Shown in pieces: positions 7,253-14,521 of a stretch of 15,027 bases of DNA (within the stretch, counting starts at the first letter, position 1; each line of letters begins with the position of its first letter). The DNA is from Deltaproteobacteria bacterium. Its GTDB lineage: Bacteria; Desulfobacterota; Desulfobulbia; Desulfobulbales; BM004. The stretch is from positions 1,007,303 through 1,022,329 of the forward strand of contig CP070776.1 in assembly GCA_020346205.1 (NCBI GenBank). Reading direction: 5' to 3'. The position numbers were made by a program, and so were the translations under genes. Under the pieces are notes generated by a model. It was not told where the DNA came from. It was given only the letters and a program-made list of their open reading frames with translations, and made no database searches.

Positions 7253-7897
7253 ATGATTGATTTACACACACATACGATTTTCAGTGATGGAGAACTTATC
7301 CCGGCAGAGCATCTTAGACGTGTTGAGAATATGGGTTATGAAGCCGTAGCCATCACTGACCATGCAGATTCTTCCAACCTGGATTTTATCATTCCCAGGA
7401 TAGTAAAGGCTGCTGAAGACTTAAACAGTTTTTCGAAAACAAGGTTAATTCCAGGAATTGAGCTTACCCATATACCACCTGCACTTTTTGCTGAGCTGGT
7501 TCCACAGGCACGGCAGCTCGGCGCTCAAATTATAGTCGGTCATGGTGAAACGGTGATGGAGCCGGTTGTACCCGGCACAAACATGGCAGCTATCATGGCA
7601 GGAGTCGACATTCTGGCCCATCCTGGTTTTATAACAATCCAGGAAGCGGAACTGGCAGCCCAAAATGGGGTGTTTCTTGAACTTACCTGCAGAAAGGGCC
7701 ACTCGTTGACAAACGGCCATGTAGCCAGTATTGCTGAGAAAACAGGGGCTCTCATGGCAGTTAATGCCGATGCCCACGGCCCCGGTGATTTTATGACTGA
7801 AAAGATGGCGGAAACTGTTGCTTTGGGTGCAGGCCTTGATAATACCCGTTATGAAAAATTGCGAAGGGATATGTCAGAGCTTATTGCCGGTAAATAA
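7253..7897 (+). CDS. PHP-domain phosphoesterase, histidinol-phosphatase-like
   Basis: This small metal-dependent phosphoesterase of the PHP superfamily has about 214 residues and is cytoplasmic. Likely metal ligands are all present: His5 and His7 in DLHTHT, Asp12, His37 in TDHAD, Glu70 in PGIELTH, His97 in VGHGET, His123 in LAHPGF, and Asp173 and His175 in NADAHG. The family contains histidinol phosphatases, RNase AM-like 5'-3' exonucleases and DNA polymerase-associated domains. The compact form fits proteins often labelled histidinol-phosphatase domain proteins, but no other histidine gene is near, so the substrate is open. GTG at 7241 would add four residues. ATG 7253 is preferred because PHP proteins usually start at M-I-D-L-H and the predicted transcript begins near 7239. 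It converges on the deacetylase gene with 55 nt between the stops. Confidence 0.85.
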   Translation: MIDLHTHTIFSDGELIPAEHLRRVENMGYEAVAITDHADSSNLDFIIPRIVKAAEDLNSFSKTRLIPGIELTHIPPALFAELVPQARQLGAQIIVGHGETVMEPVVPGTNMAAIMAGVDILAHPGFITIQEAELAAQNGVFLELTCRKGHSLTNGHVASIAEKTGALMAVNADAHGPGDFMTEKMAETVALGAGLDNTRYEKLRRDMSELIAGK

Positions 7898-7952
7898 AAA
7901 AGAAAGGGCTCGAGATCTTATGGTTTCAGGGCGTATCTGACATCTTGCAAAA

Positions 7953-9011
7953 TTACTCCCCAACCAGCATCCAGTAATGGATTGCTGTTCTGCCGCTCTC
8001 CTTTTCACGCCCACTGATTGCTACACGGTTTATCCGGCGGTGCAAAGTACTGCTGTTGTCAATACTGGCAAAACCGTCCTCCACCTTAGCCTTCTGCCAA
8101 CCAAGTTCACTTACGTAAATTCCTATTGTTCCTGGAACATAGCGATCCGGATAGAGCAGGCGTGCTCCGAAACGTTCAGGGACACTCCCCAACAGTTGGC
8201 CTGGGTTAGGAATTTCATCTGTTACCGGGAGATCCACCCTTTCCAGAACCATTTGAAAATGTTTCATGGTTGCCCAGTCATTACCAAGTATCGGCTCCCG
8301 GGGTATGGCAAAATGATTCGTTTCGCTGCTAACAGAACCAGGGTCCTGCAATAAAATAGCCTCATATCCAAAGAGACGGATCTCATCCAGGACTGTTTTG
8401 CTGTATTCACCGTAAGGTATAGCAAAAAAACGGGGACGCTCATCAAGCTCCTCTGATAATATCCTGGTGCTTACAGCTAAATCTGCTCTTATCCAGGATT
8501 TATACTCCTCAATATCCATGCCTTCAGGCTTGAAAGCCAAATGTTCATGGGCAAAACCATGATTCTGGAAATCAACACCGGCAGATTTTAATTCCCTGAT
8601 CTGGCTCCAGGTCATATAATTCCAGTGTTTGTTCTCTGTGGCCTTGGCGTAGATAAAAACCGTAAAAGGAAATCCATACTTCTTGAGTATAGGCCAGGCA
8701 TTTTCATAGACGCTCTTATAGCCATCATCTATTGTGATCACTACACCACGTTCAGGAAGTTTGATTCCCTGATTCAATGAATCAACCAACTGCTGCAAGG
8801 GGATAACTTTATAGTTATGGGCCTTCAGGAATTCCATCTGCTCCTGAAAACGGTCTACAGAAATATTGGTTGTAGGATATTTATCTTCACCAAAACGATG
8901 ATAGATGAGAACTGTAACTCCAGGGACGGCACTCTCAACATTCCCGCTTTTCTCCGCATAACAGGGGACTGCCGCAAAAATCAAAAATAAAAGAATAAGT
9001 AGGTATCGCAT
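7953..9011 (-). CDS. Secreted polysaccharide deacetylase
   Basis: This NodB-type deacetylase removes N-acetyl groups from GlcNAc-containing polymers such as peptidoglycan or poly-GlcNAc. The 352-residue protein starts with a Sec signal peptide, MRYLLILLFLIFAAVPCYA. The NodB domain holds LIYHRF (35-40), catalytic and metal aspartates Asp95-Asp96 in TIDDG, the metal histidines His151 and His155 in NHGFAHEHL, and PYG (199-201). About 75 residues after the deacetylase domain look beta-rich and unassigned. The frame is open upstream to an ATG at 9224, but that would overlap the glucosaminidase gene by about 200 nt and bury the signal peptide, so the start at 9011 is chosen, 10 nt after the upstream stop. 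No Shine-Dalgarno sequence is visible, so translational coupling to the upstream gene is likely. Confidence 0.88.
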   Translation of the reverse strand: MRYLLILLFLIFAAVPCYAEKSGNVESAVPGVTVLIYHRFGEDKYPTTNISVDRFQEQMEFLKAHNYKVIPLQQLVDSLNQGIKLPERGVVITIDDGYKSVYENAWPILKKYGFPFTVFIYAKATENKHWNYMTWSQIRELKSAGVDFQNHGFAHEHLAFKPEGMDIEEYKSWIRADLAVSTRILSEELDERPRFFAIPYGEYSKTVLDEIRLFGYEAILLQDPGSVSSETNHFAIPREPILGNDWATMKHFQMVLERVDLPVTDEIPNPGQLLGSVPERFGARLLYPDRYVPGTIGIYVSELGWQKAKVEDGFASIDNSSTLHRRINRVAISGREKESGRTAIHYWMLVGE

Positions 9012-9021
9012 GAATTGATTG

Positions 9022-10116
9022 CTAGAGAGAAACTTTGCCCGATTCATTAAAATGGCTTGTATCTTTGACAGGTCCGGAAAAATCAGGCAAGTCGGAGTCC
9101 GACAGGCTGCAGCTGTCATACTTTTGAAGATTGTTGGACTGAATAACCTTCTTGATATCCTCAACGTACTCTTCACCTCTTTCTGAATACAGGGAGAGAC
9201 CTTCGGCCATAACCAGCGGATCATCGGTCAAGAGCCTGAGCTGCCTGAAATGCGTGTATGGCTCCAAGCGATTCAGGGTCAGATGATATGCCCGGACAGA
9301 ATCAAGGACATTTTCATAGACTTTAACCTTGTGGGTTTTTCCTTCTTCTCTCTTTGAAGGCACTATACCCTTGGTTTTCCATGTCCACATTCCAAAAAGA
9401 CTGTTTCCTTCCCTGGTAAAACGGGAACTTCCCCAGGAAGACTCCAGTGCACCCTGGGCAAGAATTATGCTTGTCGGGACAGCATCGACACGCTCTAAAA
9501 GTATTTCAGCTGATGTAGTGCGGTAATTTAAACAGAGATCCTGAATAAAACTTACCTCGTCTTCAGCCAGGAATTCCGACCAGGAGCATCGGGTTGCATA
9601 TTCATATCCGTCAACAAAATCAATATCCTGCAGGGAGCAGTCAATTTTACTCAATATTACCTGAAGTTTGCCCCTTTTGCGTAAAGCTTCCTGTCTGACA
9701 AAAAGTGCATGCGGCAACAGAGAATGAAGAAAAACTTTCTTTTTGATGGAGATATCGTTAACCGCATATAAATCAGGTGGGTAGGACTCGATAAAAAACC
9801 GCGGCACATTCTGATCAGGAGGATCGCTCCACATGCCGTATTGCTTCAGCTTGTTAATCAAATTATCAGTGGCCGCATGTTTTTCAGATGTAAAAACAGG
9901 CTGTTTCAGGCTTTTTTGTAATTGAGGAACCGGGTGATCTTGCGTATCTTGATATGAGTTGTCCAGCGTAATGATCACTACAGAAAGAACTGCAGCAATA
10001 ATTCCTAATGTTAAATAAACAGACCAGTGCTGTACCTGTTGCTTGCCAAAACGCATCATGTGCACACTGTTATCCTTATTTTCCGAATTATTAATATTTG
10101 AGGAAGGGTTATTCAT
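9022..10116 (-). CDS. Bax-like membrane-anchored glucosaminidase
   Basis: This is a 364-residue peptidoglycan hydrolase of the glucosaminidase family (GH73, like E. coli Bax and the FlgJ hydrolase domain), predicted to cut GlcNAc-MurNAc bonds. A single membrane segment at about 31-51 (WSVYLTLGIIAAVLSVVIITL minus its last residue is the hydrophobic core) anchors it with the catalytic part in the periplasm. The domain covers roughly residues 195-330. It holds the catalytic Glu225 in ALESSWG, the typical SLFGMW (239-244), and YSERGEEYVEDI near 310. The region from about 55 to 190 matches the Bax N-terminal extension. GGGA sits a few bases before the ATG. A Ser/Asp-rich tail (334-364) ends the protein. 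It forms a two-gene unit with the deacetylase, 10 nt away. Confidence 0.85.
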   Translation of the reverse strand: MNNPSSNINNSENKDNSVHMMRFGKQQVQHWSVYLTLGIIAAVLSVVIITLDNSYQDTQDHPVPQLQKSLKQPVFTSEKHAATDNLINKLKQYGMWSDPPDQNVPRFFIESYPPDLYAVNDISIKKKVFLHSLLPHALFVRQEALRKRGKLQVILSKIDCSLQDIDFVDGYEYATRCSWSEFLAEDEVSFIQDLCLNYRTTSAEILLERVDAVPTSIILAQGALESSWGSSRFTREGNSLFGMWTWKTKGIVPSKREEGKTHKVKVYENVLDSVRAYHLTLNRLEPYTHFRQLRLLTDDPLVMAEGLSLYSERGEEYVEDIKKVIQSNNLQKYDSCSLSDSDLPDFSGPVKDTSHFNESGKVSL

Positions 10117-10162
10117 ATGATTCCCGAATTTACGTTTACTGCCAATCTTGTCAAAGGGCGTT

Positions 10163-10191
10163 CATATAAATAAAAAACCGATAAATTGCAA
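10163..10191 (-). promoter_or_regulatory. Promoter candidate for the glucosaminidase-deacetylase pair
   Basis: Read on the minus strand, TTGCAA (10186-10191, 4 of 6) and TATATG (10163-10168, 4 of 6) are separated by exactly 17 bp. The start would be near 10156, giving a leader of about 40 nt. The elements are moderate matches in AT-rich DNA, so this is tentative. Confidence 0.3.
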
Positions 10192-10229
10192 GATTAGAAA
10201 AAAACAACTCAAATTTTACAATATTTAGA

Positions 10230-10243
10230 GTGACGGGGACAGG
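10230..10243. repeat. GTGACGGGGACAGG motif, possible REP-like remnant
   Basis: This GC-rich 14-mer stands out in an AT-rich spacer just after the topoisomerase A stop. It resembles, from memory, short palindromic repeats linked to REP-associated tyrosine transposases in deltaproteobacteria. A second GGGGACA occurs at 7209-7215. No full palindrome or transposase is present, so it may be chance. Confidence 0.2.
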
Positions 10244-10248
10244 AAAAA

Positions 10249-12363
10249 CTATTTCTTTTTCTTCAGATCGAACAAACCAAGCTGGGATTTGCTTTTCTTT
10301 GCTTCTACTGCCGGTGGCTCATCCTTTTCACTTTTCTTCTTGGTGGGAACCTTTTCAGGTTCAGGGGTTGGAGGCAAATCGTCTTTCGGCACAACCTTAT
10401 TTTCTTCGGTCTCGGTTCCATTCTGCTGTTCAGACACCTTTACAGTCAATTCTGAAATGCGTCTTACGGTTCTTGTGGACAACCTTTTACCAATAGCTCC
10501 ACCGCCTTTAATTAAGAATTCATCAAACTCCAACCGCTGGGAGTTAACCTTTGAGCGTGCGGTGGGGACAAAATCTATCCGGACACGAACTCCCTCTCCG
10601 GTCTGCAGGAATTGGATCCAGGATTTCTTATGGGCAGGGAAAAGACGGTATTCCTTGTCCAGAATAAATTTTGGCGTTGTGAACCGTTTGATATACGTCA
10701 GGCTTTTGGAGCCTTCCCTGTACAAAAGGTTAAAAACTGTTTTGCCCTTTACTTTACCCGCCCAGTAGATGTCATGATCGACAAAAACCTTATCCGAAAC
10801 CTTGATGGCCTTGTAGCGTCCGTCCTTGTAAATAAGCAGAATTTTGTCATACTCTGAACAGGGTACTGCCATGTCGCAATCTGTTTTGACCTGGTATCCC
10901 AGGAGACCTGTTTCCCTGTTGTATCCTACTGTCAGGTTAGAGAGGGCAACTTTTCGCGCTTTAACCTCTGTAAATGTATCAATCGAAGTTTTGCGCCTGT
11001 ATTGTTTGCCATACTTCTTAAGTAGGCTGTCCAGGTAATTGATAGTGAACCCGGTTATATCTTTGAGTTTCTTCTCAATGTCCTTGATAGAACCTTTTAT
11101 GTCTTTTATTTCCTTGCGCTGCCTGTCAATGTCAAATCGTGATATCCGCTTGATGCGAATTTCGAGCAACCGTTCAATATCATCCTGAGTAATAGGTTTG
11201 ATCAATTTGTCCTTGAAGGCGGCCAGGCTTTTCTCCAAGGTGGTCGTAATAGCCTTATAGGTTTTACATTCTTCAATTTTCTTATAAATACGTTCTTCAA
11301 CAAAAATCTGCTCCAAAGTTCTGGCATGAAGTTTATCCTGGAGGCGACCAAGTTCAATCTGTAATTCTTTTTCTAGATCCCTCACCAGTTTTTCAGTGTT
11401 GTACTGCAGAACTTCTTCCACTGAAATATTATAAGGCTGATTTTCTTTTATAACAGTCAGATTGGGACTGATAGACACCTCGCAGTCGGTAAACGCGTAT
11501 AGTGCCTTAATCGTGTCCTTGGCATATATTCCACGGGCCAGCTTGATTTCAATTTCAACTTTTTCTGCTGTATAGTCATTGATGGACTGAATTTTTATTT
11601 TTCCTCTTTTATCAGCCTTTTCAATACTATCTATGACGGATGAGGTTGTTGTTGAATAGGGTATTTCTTCAATAACAATGGTTTTTTCATTCTTTTCGAA
11701 TATTTTCGCCCGGCACTTGAGACGGCCGTTGCCATTATTGTATGCAGACACATCAAGTAAACCGCCCTGCTGGAAATCCGGATACAGCTTGACTGATTTA
11801 CCTTTAAGAATTTTTTTCTGGGCCCGCAGGAGCTCATTGAAATTATGCGGCATGATCTTGGTTGCCATTCCAACTGCAATACCTTCAGCGCCGAGCAAAA
11901 GCAGCATCGGGATCTTGGCCGGCTGGGTAACCGGTTCCTGCATCCTGCCATCATATGATGGTTCGTATTCGGTCAAATCCTTGTTGAAAAGGGTTTCTTT
12001 AGCCAGGGGTGTCAGACGACACTCTATGTAACGCGCAGCAGATGCCTGGTCGCCTGTATATATGTTACCAAAGTTCCCTTGGCGTTCGATAAGGAGATCC
12101 TTGTTGGCCAGATTGACTAAAGCGGCAAAAATTGAGGCATCTCCATGGGGATGCAGCTTCATGGTCTCTCCGACCACATTGGCCACCTTTTGGAAGCGAC
12201 CGTCATCCATGTTATGAAGGGTTTGCAGAATACGACGCTGAACCGGTTTTAATCCATCACTGATGTCCGGAATGGCACGCTCTTTAATTACATAGGAGGT
12301 ATACTCCATGAAATTTTCATCAAAGAGCTTGTGGAGTTTTCCAAAATCAGCAATATCTTCCAT
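10249..12363 (-). CDS. parC: Topoisomerase IV-like subunit A
   Basis: This is the DNA-cleaving subunit of a type IIA topoisomerase, 704 residues long and so shorter than classical GyrA (about 875) or ParC. The breakage-reunion domain begins with SYVIKERAIPDISDGLKPVQRR. It carries HPHGD (71-75) and the catalytic Arg111-Tyr112 in ARYIECR, where Tyr112 bonds to DNA. A coiled-coil region spans about 330-460. A reduced beta-pinwheel-like C-terminal domain spans about 480-640, without the GyrA box that gives gyrase its wrapping activity, so relaxation or decatenation is more likely than supercoiling. The last 60 residues (645-704) are a Lys/Glu/Pro-rich, probably disordered tail ending in QLGLF and a lysine run. 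It follows the subunit B gene by 89 nt. Positions equivalent to GyrA Ser83 and Asp87 are Ala76 and Ala80. Confidence 0.9.
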   Translation of the reverse strand: MEDIADFGKLHKLFDENFMEYTSYVIKERAIPDISDGLKPVQRRILQTLHNMDDGRFQKVANVVGETMKLHPHGDASIFAALVNLANKDLLIERQGNFGNIYTGDQASAARYIECRLTPLAKETLFNKDLTEYEPSYDGRMQEPVTQPAKIPMLLLLGAEGIAVGMATKIMPHNFNELLRAQKKILKGKSVKLYPDFQQGGLLDVSAYNNGNGRLKCRAKIFEKNEKTIVIEEIPYSTTTSSVIDSIEKADKRGKIKIQSINDYTAEKVEIEIKLARGIYAKDTIKALYAFTDCEVSISPNLTVIKENQPYNISVEEVLQYNTEKLVRDLEKELQIELGRLQDKLHARTLEQIFVEERIYKKIEECKTYKAITTTLEKSLAAFKDKLIKPITQDDIERLLEIRIKRISRFDIDRQRKEIKDIKGSIKDIEKKLKDITGFTINYLDSLLKKYGKQYRRKTSIDTFTEVKARKVALSNLTVGYNRETGLLGYQVKTDCDMAVPCSEYDKILLIYKDGRYKAIKVSDKVFVDHDIYWAGKVKGKTVFNLLYREGSKSLTYIKRFTTPKFILDKEYRLFPAHKKSWIQFLQTGEGVRVRIDFVPTARSKVNSQRLEFDEFLIKGGGAIGKRLSTRTVRRISELTVKVSEQQNGTETEENKVVPKDDLPPTPEPEKVPTKKKSEKDEPPAVEAKKSKSQLGLFDLKKKK
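10270..10284 (-). other. QLGLF clamp-binding-type peptide in topoisomerase A
   Basis: Codons 694-698 of the subunit A gene encode QLGLF, followed by D-L and four lysines at the end of the protein. QLxLF is the canonical peptide by which bacterial proteins dock on the DnaN sliding clamp, and the C-terminal motif of E. coli DNA polymerase II is, as I recall, the same. Its place at the end of a flexible tail is the usual setting for such peptides. Binding itself is inferred. Confidence 0.5.
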
Positions 12364-12399
12364 GGAGTGTTTATTCTTTAGGTGTTAATTAAGCTTGTT

Positions 12400-12418
12400 T
12401 TTTGAGGGATACTCAAAA
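12400..12418. repeat. Hairpin in the spacer between the topoisomerase subunit genes
   Basis: TTTTGAG (12400-12406) and CTCAAAA (12412-12418) are perfect inverted arms around a 5-nt centre. It lies in the 89-nt gap between the subunit B stop and subunit A start. On the transcribed minus strand no T tract follows, so it is not a typical terminator. It might instead adjust mRNA stability or the subunit ratio. Confidence 0.4.
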
Positions 12419-12452
12419 TGTTGAGACCACCAGATTTGGTTGCCCCTTTTTA

Positions 12453-14279
12453 TCATATAAGATTGTTCATTATATATTCTTTACGTTCAGGTGTGTTTTT
12501 TCCCATGTAAAAATTAAGCACTTTGGGAACCGCAGAAAGCTTATCAATACTAACCTGGCGCAAACGCATATCCTTACCAATAAATTGCTTGAATTCTGCA
12601 GGAGATATTTCACCCAATCCTTTGAACCGGGTCGTTTCAACTGACAATTTCTTACCCCCTACCTTGCCAAGCTTTTTGGTTGCGCTTACCCTTTCTTTCT
12701 CACTGTAACAGTAAATAGTCTGCTTCTTATTGCGAACCCTGAAGATAGGTGTTTCAAGAATGTGGATATGACCAAGTTTAACTAGAGGTTCAAAATAGTG
12801 CAGAAAGAAAGTCAGCAATAGGTTCCTGATGTGCAATCCGTCAACGTCTGCATCCGTGGCTAATATTACCTTATCATAGCGAAGATTACCCACAGACTCC
12901 TCAATATCAAGGGCCTGCATCATGGAATACATCTCTTCATTCTTATAGAGAAGCGGCAGACTCTGGCCAAGTACATTCAAAGGTTTTCCTTTCAGAGAAA
13001 ACACGGCCTGGCGCATGGGATCCCTGGAGCTTACTATGGAACCAGCGGCGGACTGGCCTTCAGTTATAAAAAGCATGTTTTCCTCTCCAAGAGGTGAAGG
13101 CTTTTCCTTTGTTGGGTGATATTTGCAGTCCTTGAGATTCGGAATTTTCAGGGCAACTTTTTTTGCCTTTGCCCTGGCCTCTTTTCTTACATGCTGTAAC
13201 TCCTTGCGTACCTTTTCGTTCTGCTGGATTTTCTCCAACATACGCTCAGCAGCATCAGAATTTTTATACATGAAAGCACTGACAGCATCCTTGACCTCAT
13301 TTACAATCCAGGAACGGATTTCCGTATTGCCCAGCTTATTCTTGGTCTGTGATTCAAAAACAGGATCTTTTACTTTAATTGCCAAGGTCCCGACAATCCC
13401 TTCCCGGACATCTTTACCGGAATACTTTTTGCTGGAGAACTCATTCACCCCTTTGAGAATTCCCTCACGGAAGGCTGAAAGATGAGTGCCTCCCTCACTG
13501 GTATAGGTTCCGTTAACAAAGGTAAAATAACTGTCGCCGTAATTGTTGGTATGGCAGAAGCAAAACTCAAGGGTCTTATCCTTAAAATAGATTGGCTCAT
13601 AGATCTGACTGCCATTGATTTCTTCAGCTATAAGATCCTGAAGACCGTTGGCGGAATAGAAACGCTCATCATTAAGGTACAGGTTGAGACCTGAGTTGAG
13701 GTAGGCATAGCGCCACAACCTTTTCCTGACAAACTGCTTATCATAGACAAATTCGCCGAAAAGTTCCTCATCCGGTAAAAATTCAATAAAGGTGCCATTA
13801 CGCTCCTTGGTCTTGCCCTTCTCTTCATTTTTAAGAAAGCCGCCTTCAAATTCAGCCATGGCAAACTTTCCGTCCCTGTAAGAAGTGACCCGGAACTTTT
13901 TAGACAGTGCATTAACAGCCTTGGTGCCCACGCCATTCAATCCCACCGAGAATTGAAAGACATCCGTATTATATTTGGCACCAGTGTTAATAATTGAAAC
14001 ACATTCTACAAGCTTGCCAAGCGGTATACCACGGCCAAAATCCCTGACCGTTGTGAAACCTTTGTCATCGATAAGAATATCAATCCTTTTGCCGGCTCCC
14101 ATGATATATTCATCCACACCGTTATCAATCACCTCTTTAAGGAGAATGTAAATACCGTCGTCCTGGTGGGAACCATTGCCAAGACGGCCGATATACATAC
14201 CCGGGCGTAGACGAATATGCTCAAGGGAACTGAGGGTCTTTATCTTGCTTTCATCGTAAACGTGAGCTGCTTGTGTCAT
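12453..14279 (-). CDS. parE: Topoisomerase IV-like subunit B (ATPase)
   Basis: This is the ATPase and TOPRIM subunit partnering the A subunit downstream, 608 residues long. The GHKL ATPase site shows Glu49 and Asn53 (EVIDNGVDE), DFGRGIP (80-86) and VGLNGVGTK (112-120). The transducer domain has the QTK loop with Lys313. The TOPRIM domain has the catalytic Glu407 in TEGQSAAGS and the metal-binding Asp476, Asp478 and Asp480 in DADVDG. The short size and lack of the long GyrB insertion fit the ParE-like group. In TOPRIM the usual EGDSA reads EGQSA. An intact GyrA/GyrB pair is expected elsewhere, making this the second type II enzyme of the cell; that is inference. No strong ribosome binding site precedes the ATG. 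The stop is a tandem TGA TAA. Confidence 0.92.
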   Translation of the reverse strand: MTQAAHVYDESKIKTLSSLEHIRLRPGMYIGRLGNGSHQDDGIYILLKEVIDNGVDEYIMGAGKRIDILIDDKGFTTVRDFGRGIPLGKLVECVSIINTGAKYNTDVFQFSVGLNGVGTKAVNALSKKFRVTSYRDGKFAMAEFEGGFLKNEEKGKTKERNGTFIEFLPDEELFGEFVYDKQFVRKRLWRYAYLNSGLNLYLNDERFYSANGLQDLIAEEINGSQIYEPIYFKDKTLEFCFCHTNNYGDSYFTFVNGTYTSEGGTHLSAFREGILKGVNEFSSKKYSGKDVREGIVGTLAIKVKDPVFESQTKNKLGNTEIRSWIVNEVKDAVSAFMYKNSDAAERMLEKIQQNEKVRKELQHVRKEARAKAKKVALKIPNLKDCKYHPTKEKPSPLGEENMLFITEGQSAAGSIVSSRDPMRQAVFSLKGKPLNVLGQSLPLLYKNEEMYSMMQALDIEESVGNLRYDKVILATDADVDGLHIRNLLLTFFLHYFEPLVKLGHIHILETPIFRVRNKKQTIYCYSEKERVSATKKLGKVGGKKLSVETTRFKGLGEISPAEFKQFIGKDMRLRQVSIDKLSAVPKVLNFYMGKNTPERKEYIMNNLI

Positions 14280-14361
14280 ACTGGTTTCAAAGTCCGAGTT
14301 TAAATTATCCGGGATATGGTTCTCTTCCGGTCTTTACTGGCAATTCTTATCCTGTTAGCCC

Positions 14362-14390
14362 ATTATACAACATATGGACAAATTTTTAAA
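14362..14390 (-). promoter_or_regulatory. Promoter candidate for the topoisomerase genes
   Basis: On the minus strand, a perfect -10 TATAAT (14362-14367) lies 17 bp after TTTAAA (14385-14390, 4 of 6 -35 matches). Transcription would start near 14355, giving a leader of about 75 nt before the subunit B ATG. It lies in the divergent spacer shared with thiD. AT-rich DNA upstream (14380-14470) could act as an UP element or be prone to melting. Confidence 0.5.
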
Positions 14391-14521
14391 TATATACACA
14401 ATATAGGGTATGTCTTCAACTAAAAAATGCTGACAAACTATTAATTACAATTATTTATTAAATGTTATTATAGTGCACAAAACATTTAGACTTAACCAAT
14501 TAATCCAACACTCTATGCAAT

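Noticed and set aside
9048..9224. N-terminal extension of the deacetylase
   Set aside because: It lies wholly inside the glucosaminidase gene and would bury a clear Sec signal peptide.
10289..10768. 159-codon + strand frame opposite the topoisomerase A C-terminus
   Set aside because: It is a shadow frame of a well-supported gene, and its Ser/Phe-rich composition simply mirrors the Lys/Glu-rich tail on the other strand.
14280..14521. TPP riboswitch upstream of thiD
   Set aside because: No CUGAGA or other conserved thi-box element is present in the spacer.
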